Shown: in pieces, positions 51,653 through 59,739 of the stretch
How positions within the stretch are numbered: position 1 is the stretch's first letter
How the letters are laid out: each line of letters starts with the position of its first letter
From: Halobacillus mangrovi
GTDB taxonomy: Bacteria; Bacillota; Bacilli; Bacillales; Halobacillaceae
Direction of reading: 5' to 3'
Length of the DNA stretch: 64,000 bases
Assembly: GCF_002097535.1 (NCBI RefSeq)
Contig: NZ_CP020772.1
Location: forward strand, 3,100,001 to 3,164,000
The notes under the pieces: generated by a model
What the model was told of the DNA's origin: nothing
Seen by the model: the letters and a program-made list of their open reading frames with translations, nothing else
Databases searched by the model: none
Translations under genes and position numbers: made by a program

Positions 51653-53140
51653 GTTGTCCACTTCTTGCGTTCTCACGGCTTCTAACAATTTGCGGACTTC
51701 TTTTTTGCTGCTTCTTGATACAAGAATATAGAGCGTATCCCCTGTTTTGATTTCTGTCTGACCGTACGGAGTGATCACATCTCCGTCACGAATAATGGCA
51801 TTGATGAGGGCACGGTCCGGCAGCTCCATGTTCTCCAGCGTTTGCCCGACAATCTGGTTGTGTGCCATTACCTCAAACTCCATCATTTCAACGTTTGTTT
51901 TTCCGATCGAAATCAGCTCAAGCGAGTGGATAGGATTCGTCATTTTTTCCGAGACGAGCTTAAGTCTCTCTGCTAACCACGTAATGGTAGATCCTTGCAC
52001 GAGTGTTGAAATCAATACTGTAAAGAATACAACATTGAAGATAACCTGGCTGTTCTCAATCTCAGCAAGCATCGGAAATATAGCTAGTACGATCGGCACA
52101 GCTCCGCGAAGTCCAGCCCACGATAAGAATAACTTTTCTTTCGTATCGAATTTAAATCCGGCTAAACTGATAAAAGTCGCTACGGGTCTTGCGATAAGTA
52201 TCAAGACAATTGCAACAATCAATCCATCAATCATTACTGGAAGTGTAAAAACTTCTGACGGAAAGACGAATAGCCCTAAAATGATGAACATTAAAATTTG
52301 AGCCATCCAACCGAATCCTTCATGGAACCTGAGGATTGAATAACGGTAGGCAAGTTCGGCATTCCCGATAAAAACAGCCGCTACATAAACAGCAAGAAGT
52401 CCACTCGCCTGAATAAGAGAACTCGCACTGTAGGCCAGAAAGGCAAAACCTAGAGCGAACAGCGGGTAGAGGCCGCTCGAATCAAGATTGATACGATTCA
52501 ATGAATAGCTGGCTAGATAGCCGACCATAGCCCCGACAACTAACCCAGCTCCCATTTGCCAAAAGAAAGAACCGACCATGCCCCAAATATTCACGTCAGG
52601 AATTGTCAGCAACTGAATGAAAGCGATCGTAAGAAAAACGGCCATCGGATCATTGGTACCAGATTCTGCCTCAAGGGTCGCTTCAAGCTTACCGCGAATG
52701 TTTTTTCCTTTTAACACAGCAAAAACGGCAGCTGCATCTGTTGAACCAATGATCGAACCTAAAAGTAATGCTTCAAGCCAAGTGATATGTAAAATATACT
52801 TTGCTGCTATGGCAACGATTCCAGTAGTGAGCACAACCCCTGCGGTGGCCAGGGTTACGGAAGGCCCAATGACTGAGCGAATATCATTCCATTTCGTCAG
52901 CATACCACCTTCAAATAAAATGACAATCAGCGCAAAGACTCCGACAAGCTGGGCAATTTCAGGATTATCAAAATACAGGAAACCCAGTCCATCACTGCCC
53001 ACAATCATTCCTACAGCAATAAAGAGGACAAGGGAAGGAACCCCTAATCGAGAAGAGAATTTTGTTACGACGATACTGATGATTAATAATAGTGCTACGA
53101 GCATGATGAATTGATTAGATTCTAAGATTTCTTGGATCAT
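51635..53140 (-). CDS. CPA1-type cation/proton antiporter with TrkA-C domain (NhaP2-like)
   Basis: 501 residues. The membrane domain (about 1-390, 12 or so segments) holds GSTDAAAVFAVL and EAESGTNDPMAV, the latter with the Asn-Asp pair typical of electroneutral CPA1 antiporters. Residues about 405-490 form a TrkA-C/RCK-C domain, typical of K+(Na+)/H+ antiporters such as NhaP2. It expels K+ or Na+ in exchange for H+, fitting a salt-adapted organism. AAGGGG precedes the ATG. The stop codon lies in the terminator. Confidence 0.88.
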   Translation of the reverse strand: MIQEILESNQFIMLVALLLIISIVVTKFSSRLGVPSLVLFIAVGMIVGSDGLGFLYFDNPEIAQLVGVFALIVILFEGGMLTKWNDIRSVIGPSVTLATAGVVLTTGIVAIAAKYILHITWLEALLLGSIIGSTDAAAVFAVLKGKNIRGKLEATLEAESGTNDPMAVFLTIAFIQLLTIPDVNIWGMVGSFFWQMGAGLVVGAMVGYLASYSLNRINLDSSGLYPLFALGFAFLAYSASSLIQASGLLAVYVAAVFIGNAELAYRYSILRFHEGFGWMAQILMFIILGLFVFPSEVFTLPVMIDGLIVAIVLILIARPVATFISLAGFKFDTKEKLFLSWAGLRGAVPIVLAIFPMLAEIENSQVIFNVVFFTVLISTLVQGSTITWLAERLKLVSEKMTNPIHSLELISIGKTNVEMMEFEVMAHNQIVGQTLENMELPDRALINAIIRDGDVITPYGQTEIKTGDTLYILVSRSSKKEVRKLLEAVRTQEVDNEKSRA

Positions 53141-53215
53141 TACAGATACCCCTTTTTGTCTTCATTCCTCTATTTTACAAAAGATGATAGCAAAACGCAT
53201 GGATTTGAATTGAAG

Positions 53216-53238
53216 CGGCTCCCATAACCGGGAGCCAC
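53216..53238 (-). terminator. Weak terminator after the second helD
   Basis: GGCTCCC and GGGAGCC form a 7-bp stem over a short loop just after the stop codon, without a T run. Confidence 0.45.
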
Positions 53239-53245
53239 TGTGAGT

Positions 53246-55546
53246 TTATATCTTCTGATATAAGTCTTCAGGGATCTGTTCTAGAAAATGACTTTTTTCC
53301 TTTTGATAAAAGATATCCAGTTCATGCATCGCTCTCGTACAGGCAGTATAGAAGAGTTTCCTTTCTTCTTCCCGGTAATAAGTTTTATCTGATGCATCTG
53401 GAATAATGACGGCATCAAACTCTATCCCTTTTGCTAAATAAGCAGGGAGCACTAGCACCCCTTTTTCAAAGGTTTGCGACTCTTTATAAATAAGTCTTGC
53501 TTCAATCGTATTTTTTAATTGATCATAAAGGTTTATCGCATCCTTTTTCGTACGGGTAAGGACGGCTACCGTTTCGTACCCTTCCTTTAGTCTCTCGTTC
53601 ACGGTTTTCTCCACTTCCGCCACAGCATCGCTCGATATTTTATGAAGTCGAGGCTTATTCCCTTCACGGTTAAATGCCTCGATCTTTTCCCCTCCAGGGA
53701 TCATCGGCTTCGTAAACTCGACGATTGGTTTGGTGGATCGATAGCTGCGCATCAACTGTATCCGTTCGGTATCTTCGTTTACTTCCTTTGCTTCTAAGAC
53801 ACTCGGCACATCCGAAAATAACGTGTGGATTGCCTGATTGTAATCTCCTAATAGATTGAAGCGGGCATTTGGAAACAGCTGCTGAATGTATTTCATCTGA
53901 AACGGTGAATAATCCTGAGCTTCATCAACAAATACATGGCGAATATCCGTATTCACTCTTCTTCCTTCGATTTGATCCTTTAAATAAAGATAAGGGGTAA
54001 TGTCCTCGGCATACAACTGATTCTTTTCTATGGCTGCTTGAGTATAATCCGCCACACCATACCAGTGCTCTTCTCCATTAGATTTTACTATTTCGTAAAA
54101 CTGATGGTACAACTTCTTCATCTGGATAAATTTCAGATTTGCAACCTTCTTTCTCAGTGGGTGCATAGCTCGTTGAACGACTAATTTAGTTAAAAGCTCC
54201 TGCTCCCTCTCGAAATCATCAAAGGTCTCCTCATCAAAATTCTGATGACTTTGTAACTCTTTATAGGTGTGTAAATAGTCCTCTTTACTTAGAAACGCCG
54301 CTTCTTCCTCTGGCCAGTCTTTTGTTCGTTCTTCTGCCTCTAGCTCATCCAGTTTGCTTAAAAGCCAATTCTTTACACTCTCCACTCTGTTCGGGATGCT
54401 TCCGCTAGACCGATAAAAGGACCCCTTTATTGCATCTGCTGAAACAATCTTTCTCCCTCTGAACGTAATATTCTTAAACAGCATTCCCTTATCTTCTAAC
54501 CTTTTTACATACGCATCTAACTGGTCTTTTAATGCAACCGCTGCTTTTAGCTGAATCCCTTTTTCCCTGTCGCTATACCATCGATCCTCAGTGTGATCAA
54601 GCAGGTATTCAAGCTGCTCAAACGGCGTTTCCACCTTAAACTCGTGCTCCACACGGCCAGCGGCATATTCCTGAAAGGTCATCTGGCGCATGTTTTCTTC
54701 TCCGAGTTCTGGTAGAACGGAAGACACATAACTCATAAACATGTGGTTTGGAGAGAATAAAAGGATTTGATCTGCGGTTATTGATTTTCGGTCACGATAA
54801 AGCAAATAAGCAATTCTCTGCATGGCGGCTGATGTCTTCCCACTACCCGCTACCCCTTGCACCATAAGTATCTTGTTCTGCTTATAACGAATAATTTTGT
54901 TTTGTTCCTTTTGAATCGTTGCGACAATCCCTCTCATCTGAGCACTCGCATTACTGCCCAGGGCCTGCTGCAGCAGCTCATCCCCAATCGTCACCCCTGT
55001 ATCGAACATTCCTTTTAAAAGACCTTCCCGAATGATGAATTGACGCTTCAGCTCCATTTCTCCTTCAATTTCTCCTTCGGGTGTTTCATAACGAGCTGGC
55101 CCCGGAGAATAATCATAGTACATACTCGAAATAGGAGCTCTCCAGTCATAAATTAAAAAGTCTTCTTTTTTTCTATCCATCAAAGATCCTATACCGATGT
55201 AAATGGATTCTTTCTTCCCATCTTCTACAAAATCGATTCGGCCAAAATAGGGAGAATGCTGCTGACGACCATACTGATCCACGAGCTTATCAAACTGCCC
55301 GTAGCTCCGTTCCCTCTCTGCTAACAATTCTGCCTGCTGTTTAATACTTGCATAGGTCTCAATGACCTCATCAGGTTCATCTATGTTGACTGTAACATCA
55401 TCCCAGAAACCTTTTCTCAGTTGTTGAATATCCTCTTTTGCCGTTTGGTTATCGTTGATGATTTGCTGTCTCTTTTCAGATAATAAGCGAGTAATAAAAT
55501 CAATCCGTGATTGTTCTTCTTCCCATTCAACCGTATTCTTATCCAT
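53246..55546 (-). CDS. HelD-type UvrD-like helicase / RNA polymerase recycling factor (copy 2)
   Basis: 766 residues with the same architecture as copy 1: N-terminal coiled arm (about 5-95), Walker A QGVAGSGKTSAA near 235, motif II VFVDEAQDYS near 540, and YTACTRAMHELDIFY at the end. The two copies differ at most positions outside the motifs, so this is an old paralogue or separate HelD subclass rather than a recent duplicate. GGAGTGG precedes the ATG. Expected to act on stalled RNA polymerase. Single gene. Confidence 0.85.
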   Translation of the reverse strand: MDKNTVEWEEEQSRIDFITRLLSEKRQQIINDNQTAKEDIQQLRKGFWDDVTVNIDEPDEVIETYASIKQQAELLAERERSYGQFDKLVDQYGRQQHSPYFGRIDFVEDGKKESIYIGIGSLMDRKKEDFLIYDWRAPISSMYYDYSPGPARYETPEGEIEGEMELKRQFIIREGLLKGMFDTGVTIGDELLQQALGSNASAQMRGIVATIQKEQNKIIRYKQNKILMVQGVAGSGKTSAAMQRIAYLLYRDRKSITADQILLFSPNHMFMSYVSSVLPELGEENMRQMTFQEYAAGRVEHEFKVETPFEQLEYLLDHTEDRWYSDREKGIQLKAAVALKDQLDAYVKRLEDKGMLFKNITFRGRKIVSADAIKGSFYRSSGSIPNRVESVKNWLLSKLDELEAEERTKDWPEEEAAFLSKEDYLHTYKELQSHQNFDEETFDDFEREQELLTKLVVQRAMHPLRKKVANLKFIQMKKLYHQFYEIVKSNGEEHWYGVADYTQAAIEKNQLYAEDITPYLYLKDQIEGRRVNTDIRHVFVDEAQDYSPFQMKYIQQLFPNARFNLLGDYNQAIHTLFSDVPSVLEAKEVNEDTERIQLMRSYRSTKPIVEFTKPMIPGGEKIEAFNREGNKPRLHKISSDAVAEVEKTVNERLKEGYETVAVLTRTKKDAINLYDQLKNTIEARLIYKESQTFEKGVLVLPAYLAKGIEFDAVIIPDASDKTYYREEERKLFYTACTRAMHELDIFYQKEKSHFLEQIPEDLYQKI

Positions 55547-55705
55547 AGAACCACCACTCCATCATCTTTTTAGTCTAATCTCTTGACAACTGCTAGCTCT
55601 TAATGTAAAATTATAATTGGATACTTATGAAAAAATATAAAATCCAAGAGATAGATGGTATATATTCTACACGAGAAGGTGTTTGAATACAACCTAAAAT
55701 ATAAT

Positions 55706-55741
55706 AAAAAAGCCAAGCAACCATTGTTGCTTGGCTTTTCT
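55706..55741. terminator. Terminator of yhbH
   Basis: AAAAGCCAAGCAAC and GTTGCTTGGCTTTT form a 14-bp stem, with T and A runs on either side. Confidence 0.88.
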
Positions 55742-55745
55742 TTTT

Positions 55746-56909
55746 TTAACTCAATACCTCTTCTGCATTTTCTTCACTGAAAAATTGTTTCATCGCATGG
55801 AAGACGTCCGCTTTTTTGCGTAGAATATAGTAGCGGAATTTAGGATGATCAATGTTTTTATACGCTTGCATTAAACTAGAGGATCGATTATATTGATTGA
55901 CTTCCCCATACCCGAACATTTGCGAAACTTCTATTAACTCCTCAATCAAAGCCAGGCAGCGTTTGTTATCAGACGTTAAGTTATCCCCGTCTGAGAAGTG
56001 GAACGGATAAATATTGTACCGTTCAGGTGAATACTTCGTGTTAATCAATTCTAATGCCTTGCGGTAAGCAGATGAACAAATCGTACCGCCGCTTTCTCCT
56101 TTTGAGAAGAAGTCTTCTTCACTTACAACTTTAGCTTGAGTGTGGTGAGCAACAAACTCAATTTCTACAGTTTCATAATTTTTGTTAAGGAAACGGTTCA
56201 TCCAAAAGAAGAAACTTCTAGCCATATACTTTTCCCATTGCCCCATCGATCCACTTGTATCCATCATAGCAATAACAACAGCCTTGGATTGCGGCTTCGT
56301 TTTTTCATCCCATGTTTTAAAACGGATATCTTCAGGATAGATCGGGGAGAATGAAGCTTCCCCACCTAAGGCATTTCGTTTATACGCTTCAAGCATTGTT
56401 CTTTTCTTATCGATATTTCCAGTTAATCCAGTCTTACGGATATCACTGAATTCAATATCTGTATGAACGATATTGTCCTTCTCTTTCTCATCAAGGTTCG
56501 GTAAGGTCAGCTCTTTAAATAAAGCCTCTTCAAGCTCTGCCAACGAAACTTCTGCTTCATAGTAATCTTCACCAGCTTGATCACCTGCTCCATCTCCATC
56601 GCCAGGCTTACCTTTTGATTGAGGCGCTTGAGCAACCACATCGCCGACTTCGCTGTCTCCATCTCCTTGCCCTGCATGTTTATTCTTTTCATAATTGTAA
56701 CGAATCTTATATTCATCAAGCGAACGAATCGGTATCTTAACGACACGCTTCCCATTCGACATTACAATGTTCTCTTCGGTAATCAAATCCGGCAATTGTT
56801 TATTCATCGCATCTTTTACTTTTTCTTGATGTCGCCGCTGATCGTCATAGCCTTTCCGATGGAGGGACCAGTCGTCTTCGGCGATTACGAAACTCTTCTC
56901 TTCATCCAT
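55746..56909 (-). CDS. yhbH: Sporulation protein YhbH (DUF444)
   Basis: 387 residues, near B. subtilis YhbH (392). An N-terminal [21 protein letters not shown] segment, a Gly/Asp/Gln-rich linker (about 85-110), and a VWA-like domain with [14 protein letters not shown] (metal-binding DxSxS, near 212-224) and [15 protein letters not shown]. It works with PrkA and SpoVR-type proteins in sporulation; the activity is unknown. AGGAGGG precedes the ATG. A sigma-E-like -10 (CATACGAT, 56942-56949) lies upstream. prkA is not next to it here. Confidence 0.92.
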   Translation of the reverse strand: MDEEKSFVIAEDDWSLHRKGYDDQRRHQEKVKDAMNKQLPDLITEENIVMSNGKRVVKIPIRSLDEYKIRYNYEKNKHAGQGDGDSEVGDVVAQAPQSKGKPGDGDGAGDQAGEDYYEAEVSLAELEEALFKELTLPNLDEKEKDNIVHTDIEFSDIRKTGLTGNIDKKRTMLEAYKRNALGGEASFSPIYPEDIRFKTWDEKTKPQSKAVVIAMMDTSGSMGQWEKYMARSFFFWMNRFLNKNYETVEIEFVAHHTQAKVVSEEDFFSKGESGGTICSSAYRKALELINTKYSPERYNIYPFHFSDGDNLTSDNKRCLALIEELIEVSQMFGYGEVNQYNRSSSLMQAYKNIDHPKFRYYILRKKADVFHAMKQFFSEENAEEVLS

Positions 56910-56949
56910 AAATTTTCTCCCTCCTAATCGAGTATTACTCTATCGTATG

Positions 56950-57194
56950 CAGGTCCACGTAAATGGATGAAGGATATTGAAATATGAATGGTTTATTTCT
57001 CTTTTTTTTATTTTGATAAAAGGCTTGAGAATGCGGTTTACAGCACTGCCTGTCTTAGAATAACACTTAGAACATTAGGCGGGAGCCTCTATTCCTATGT
57101 AAAATAAGCGATCCTTTTAAGAGGGATACTGATCATGCACTTTCTGGTCTCTATACCCGAACTCACACTTTCTGTTCCTTAACTCTTCTCCTAA
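56950..57194. other. Gene-free stretch between yhbH and yidC2
   Basis: About 250 bp without a supported ORF, repeat or RNA structure. Confidence 0.5.
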
Positions 57195-57226
57195 CAAAAA
57201 CCCCGCTGTATAGATTACAGCGGGGA
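57195..57226 (-). terminator. Terminator of mifM-like/yidC2
   Basis: CCCCGCTGTA and TACAGCGGGG form a 10-bp stem, followed by TTTTTG on the minus strand. Confidence 0.88.
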
Positions 57227-57234
57227 ATGCTTAT

Positions 57235-57978
57235 TTAAATCGTTTGACTATATAATCGCTTGGATATCAATGTTTGGATGATGAGGAACAGTCCTCCAAC
57301 TGCCCAATATAACGGTAAGGCCGATGGAGCAGAAAAGGATATGATCAAGATCATAATAGGAGAAAGAAGACCAATCAACTTCATTTGCTTTTGCTGATCA
57401 GCTGAAATCCCTATGAGCGACACTCTGTATTGGATGAAATACAGAAGACCGGCAATAAGTGCCATCGTCACATCCGCTTCACCCAGGTTAAACCAAAGGA
57501 ACGAATGAGTAGCAATTTCTTCTGAGCTCCGGATCGCGTAATATACTCCCATAAAAATAGGCATTTGAATGAGAATCGGTAAGCAGCCCATATTCATAGG
57601 GTTAATGTTATGGGTTTTGTAAAGTTTCATCATTTCCGCTTGAATTTCTTGCTTGTCTTCTTGGGTCTTCGCTTCTTTCAAACGGTTTTGAATATCATTC
57701 ATCTCTGGTTTGACTGCTTCCATTTTAACTCGCATTTCTTGACTATTCTTATACGTCTTCAACATTAGCGGAAGTAAGATAAAACGGATACCTAAGGTTA
57801 TGATGATAATTGCAATGCCATAATTATCACCAAAAGCTTCTGCTACCATTTTAATCGCACTTACAAAGGGATCAACGAAATAGTGATTAAAGAACCCTGC
57901 ATTATTTCCATCTGGATTACTGGAACACCCAGTTAAAAACAAACCAATACCTGCCAAAACACTTACTAATCGTTTCAA
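57235..57978 (-). CDS. yidC2: YidC/Oxa1-type membrane protein insertase, second copy (YidC2/YqjG-like)
   Basis: 247 residues: lipoprotein signal with lipobox FLTGC (Cys18), then five membrane segments. The conserved Arg of the hydrophilic groove is Arg65 in [34 protein letters not shown] near 135-158 is the family core. It inserts proteins into the membrane with or without Sec. It is not beside rnpA/jag, and follows a MifM-like gene by 28 bp, so it is the inducible second insertase. The start is TTG; its Shine-Dalgarno GGAGG is half buried in a hairpin. Confidence 0.88.
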   Translation of the reverse strand: MKRLVSVLAGIGLFLTGCSSNPDGNNAGFFNHYFVDPFVSAIKMVAEAFGDNYGIAIIIITLGIRFILLPLMLKTYKNSQEMRVKMEAVKPEMNDIQNRLKEAKTQEDKQEIQAEMMKLYKTHNINPMNMGCLPILIQMPIFMGVYYAIRSSEEIATHSFLWFNLGEADVTMALIAGLLYFIQYRVSLIGISADQQKQMKLIGLLSPIMILIISFSAPSALPLYWAVGGLFLIIQTLISKRLYSQTI

Positions 57979-58029
57979 ATTACATCCTCCTCTTTATTCG
58001 TTTATATTAAGCACGAATAAAGAGGTAAT
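57979..58029 (-). promoter_or_regulatory. Shine-Dalgarno-sequestering hairpin between mifM-like and yidC2
   Basis: CCTCTTTATTCGT (58013-58025), inside the last codons of the upstream ORF, pairs perfectly over 13 bp with ACGAATAAAGAGG (57989-58001); outer ATTAC/GTAAT can extend it. The stem takes in the first half of the yidC2 Shine-Dalgarno AAAGAGGAGG. A ribosome stalled near codons 87-91 would open the stem and expose the site. Confidence 0.8.
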
Positions 58030-58297
58030 GGTCGTCATCCTTAGAACTTTCCTTCCTGCGTACTGTTCGTTGCAGCCAATGAATCATTTCATTGGCACAC
58101 TCCACTACATCGTCTAACACAAGGAGTTCTGGATCATTCTTTTTTGGGACCATGTGACGGGAAGTCATCCACCCTGAAGTGTCAGCCACCATATGTGTCC
58201 AAATCGCTTCCAGGGCTATACTAACCAACACACTTATATAAATCGACAGAAACAATAAATCATAAGATCCGTCTAATAGTTCAACTAATATATTCAT
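58007..58297 (-). CDS. mifM: MifM-like ribosome-arrest regulatory peptide
   Basis: 96 residues (MifM has 95): one N-terminal membrane segment (about 10-35) and a polar C-terminal half. Near the end Ile72 and Trp74 are followed, 13 residues after Trp, by acidic Asp87-Asp88-Asp89, as I recall for the MifM arrest region (Trp73 and acidic residues from 86). In B. subtilis MifM is itself a YidC substrate; when insertion fails it stalls the ribosome and opens the yidC2 start. Position, size, topology and the downstream hairpin all agree, though overall sequence is diverged. Arrest itself is inferred. Confidence 0.7.
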   Translation of the reverse strand: MNILVELLDGSYDLLFLSIYISVLVSIALEAIWTHMVADTSGWMTSRHMVPKKNDPELLVLDDVVECANEMIHWLQRTVRRKESSKDDDHYLFIRA

Positions 58298-58395
58298 AAC
58301 AATCTCTTTTCTAAAAAGTCTTAGTTGTTTATACGAATTACATTACTAGAGGTTTCATATAAATTCAACCACACCGTGTTTATATTTCCAATTAA

Positions 58396-58430
58396 ACAAC
58401 CCGCCAGCAAGGAGCTGACGGGTTGTTTTT
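58396..58430 (-). terminator. Terminator of odhAB
   Basis: AACCCGTCAGC and GCTGGCGGGTT form an 11-bp stem with one wobble pair, followed by GTTT on the minus strand; T5 on the plus side. Confidence 0.88.
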
Positions 58431-58431
58431 A

Positions 58432-59739
58432 TTAACCTTCTAGTAATAAGTCGTATGGATCTTCAATCATTTCTTTGATACGACGCAGGAATTGGACGGC
58501 TTCTTTACCATCGACGATTCTGTGGTCGTAGGAGAGCGCGATGTACATCATCGGACGAGCCTGAATCGTATCATCCGGCATAACTTTGGCACGCTTTTCA
58601 ATGTTATGCAATCCAAGAATACCGACTTGAGGAGAATTCAAGATTGGTGTTGAAAGCATAGAACCGAAAATTCCACCATTTGTAATCGTGAAGGATCCGC
58701 CTTGCAAGTCATCCAGCTGCAGTTCTTTATTACGGGCTTTCGTTGCAAGATCTGCGATTCCTTTTTCGATTCCGGCAAAGTCAAGACGGTCAGCATCGCG
58801 GACAACCGGCACAACTAAACCTTCATCAGTAGAAACAGCCATTCCGATGTCATAGAATTTCTTCTTCACAATTTCATTCCCTTGGATCTCTGCATTGATC
58901 AATGGGAATTCTTTCAGCGCACCAACGGCCGCTTTTGTGAAGAAGGACATGAAGCCAAGCTTAATGTCATGCTTTTTCTGGAACGACTCTTTACGGTCAC
59001 TGCGAAGCTTCATGACGTTCGTCATATCAACTTCGTTGAATGTTGTTAGCATCGCTGAATTCTGCTGTGCTTCAACTAGGCGCTTCGCAATCGTTTGACG
59101 GCGGCGAGACATTTTAACGCGTTCCACCGGTTTGTCAAATTCCGTTTTCTCGTTATTCTTCTCTTGTTTCTTCTCTTTTTTAGGTTCTTCCTTCTTCTCT
59201 TCTTTCTTACTGCCGCCTTTAGCTGCCGCGTCTACATCTTCCGGACGGATACGGCCTAATGGATCTCTTGCAGATATTTCACTCAGATCAATGCCAAGTT
59301 CACGAGCACGCTTACGAGCTGCAGGAGTTGCAATAATGTCTTTGTTGCTGTCTTTTGATTGCTCTTTTTGGCTGGAATCAGAAGAAGATTTCTCTTCTTT
59401 CTGTTTTGAAGCTTCTTCTTTTTTCTCTTCTTGTTTATTTTGTTCTTTTTCTTCTTCTTTCTCTTCTTCCTCAGAAGAATCATCGTCAGACCCGCCTGCT
59501 TCACCGTTCTCATCCACTTTAGCGATGACATCTCCGACTTCGACATCATCTCCTTCGTCTTTCAGGAGCTCTGCTATAACGCCACTTGCGTCTGCATTTA
59601 CTTCAACGTTTACTTTGTCTGTTTCTAATTCAAGAATTGGATCGCCCTTCTCTACCTGATCACCTTTTTTTACTAGCCATTCCGCGATCGTTCCTTCTGT
59701 GATAGATTCAGCTAATTCAGGGACTTTAATTTCCTTCAT
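58432..59739 (-). CDS. odhB: Dihydrolipoyllysine succinyltransferase, E2 of 2-oxoglutarate dehydrogenase
   Basis: 435 residues. Lipoyl domain (1-76) with the lipoylated Lys in ETDKVNVEV; a very Glu/Lys/Ser-rich linker (about 80-140); an E3-binding domain (about 143-180, [19 protein letters not shown]); a second charged linker; and the catalytic domain (about 205-435) with SYDHRIVDG (His and Asp of the active site). It transfers succinyl to CoA in the citric acid cycle. The Met at 59739 follows AAAGGAGG. It overlaps odhA by 14 bp. The extra-acidic linker is in keeping with salt adaptation. Confidence 0.95.
   Translation of the reverse strand: MKEIKVPELAESITEGTIAEWLVKKGDQVEKGDPILELETDKVNVEVNADASGVIAELLKDEGDDVEVGDVIAKVDENGEAGGSDDDSSEEEEKEEEKEQNKQEEKKEEASKQKEEKSSSDSSQKEQSKDSNKDIIATPAARKRARELGIDLSEISARDPLGRIRPEDVDAAAKGGSKKEEKKEEPKKEKKQEKNNEKTEFDKPVERVKMSRRRQTIAKRLVEAQQNSAMLTTFNEVDMTNVMKLRSDRKESFQKKHDIKLGFMSFFTKAAVGALKEFPLINAEIQGNEIVKKKFYDIGMAVSTDEGLVVPVVRDADRLDFAGIEKGIADLATKARNKELQLDDLQGGSFTITNGGIFGSMLSTPILNSPQVGILGLHNIEKRAKVMPDDTIQARPMMYIALSYDHRIVDGKEAVQFLRRIKEMIEDPYDLLLEG

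Noticed and set aside
55627..55686. Plus-strand 19-codon ORF followed by a terminator, near a TTGACA
   Set aside because: No Shine-Dalgarno, the TTGACA to TATAAT distance is about 23 bp, and the terminator is explained by yhbH.
59132..59659. Plus-strand 175-codon Ser/Phe-rich frame opposite odhB
   Set aside because: Antisense shadow of the Glu/Lys-rich linker; low complexity and no ribosome-binding site.
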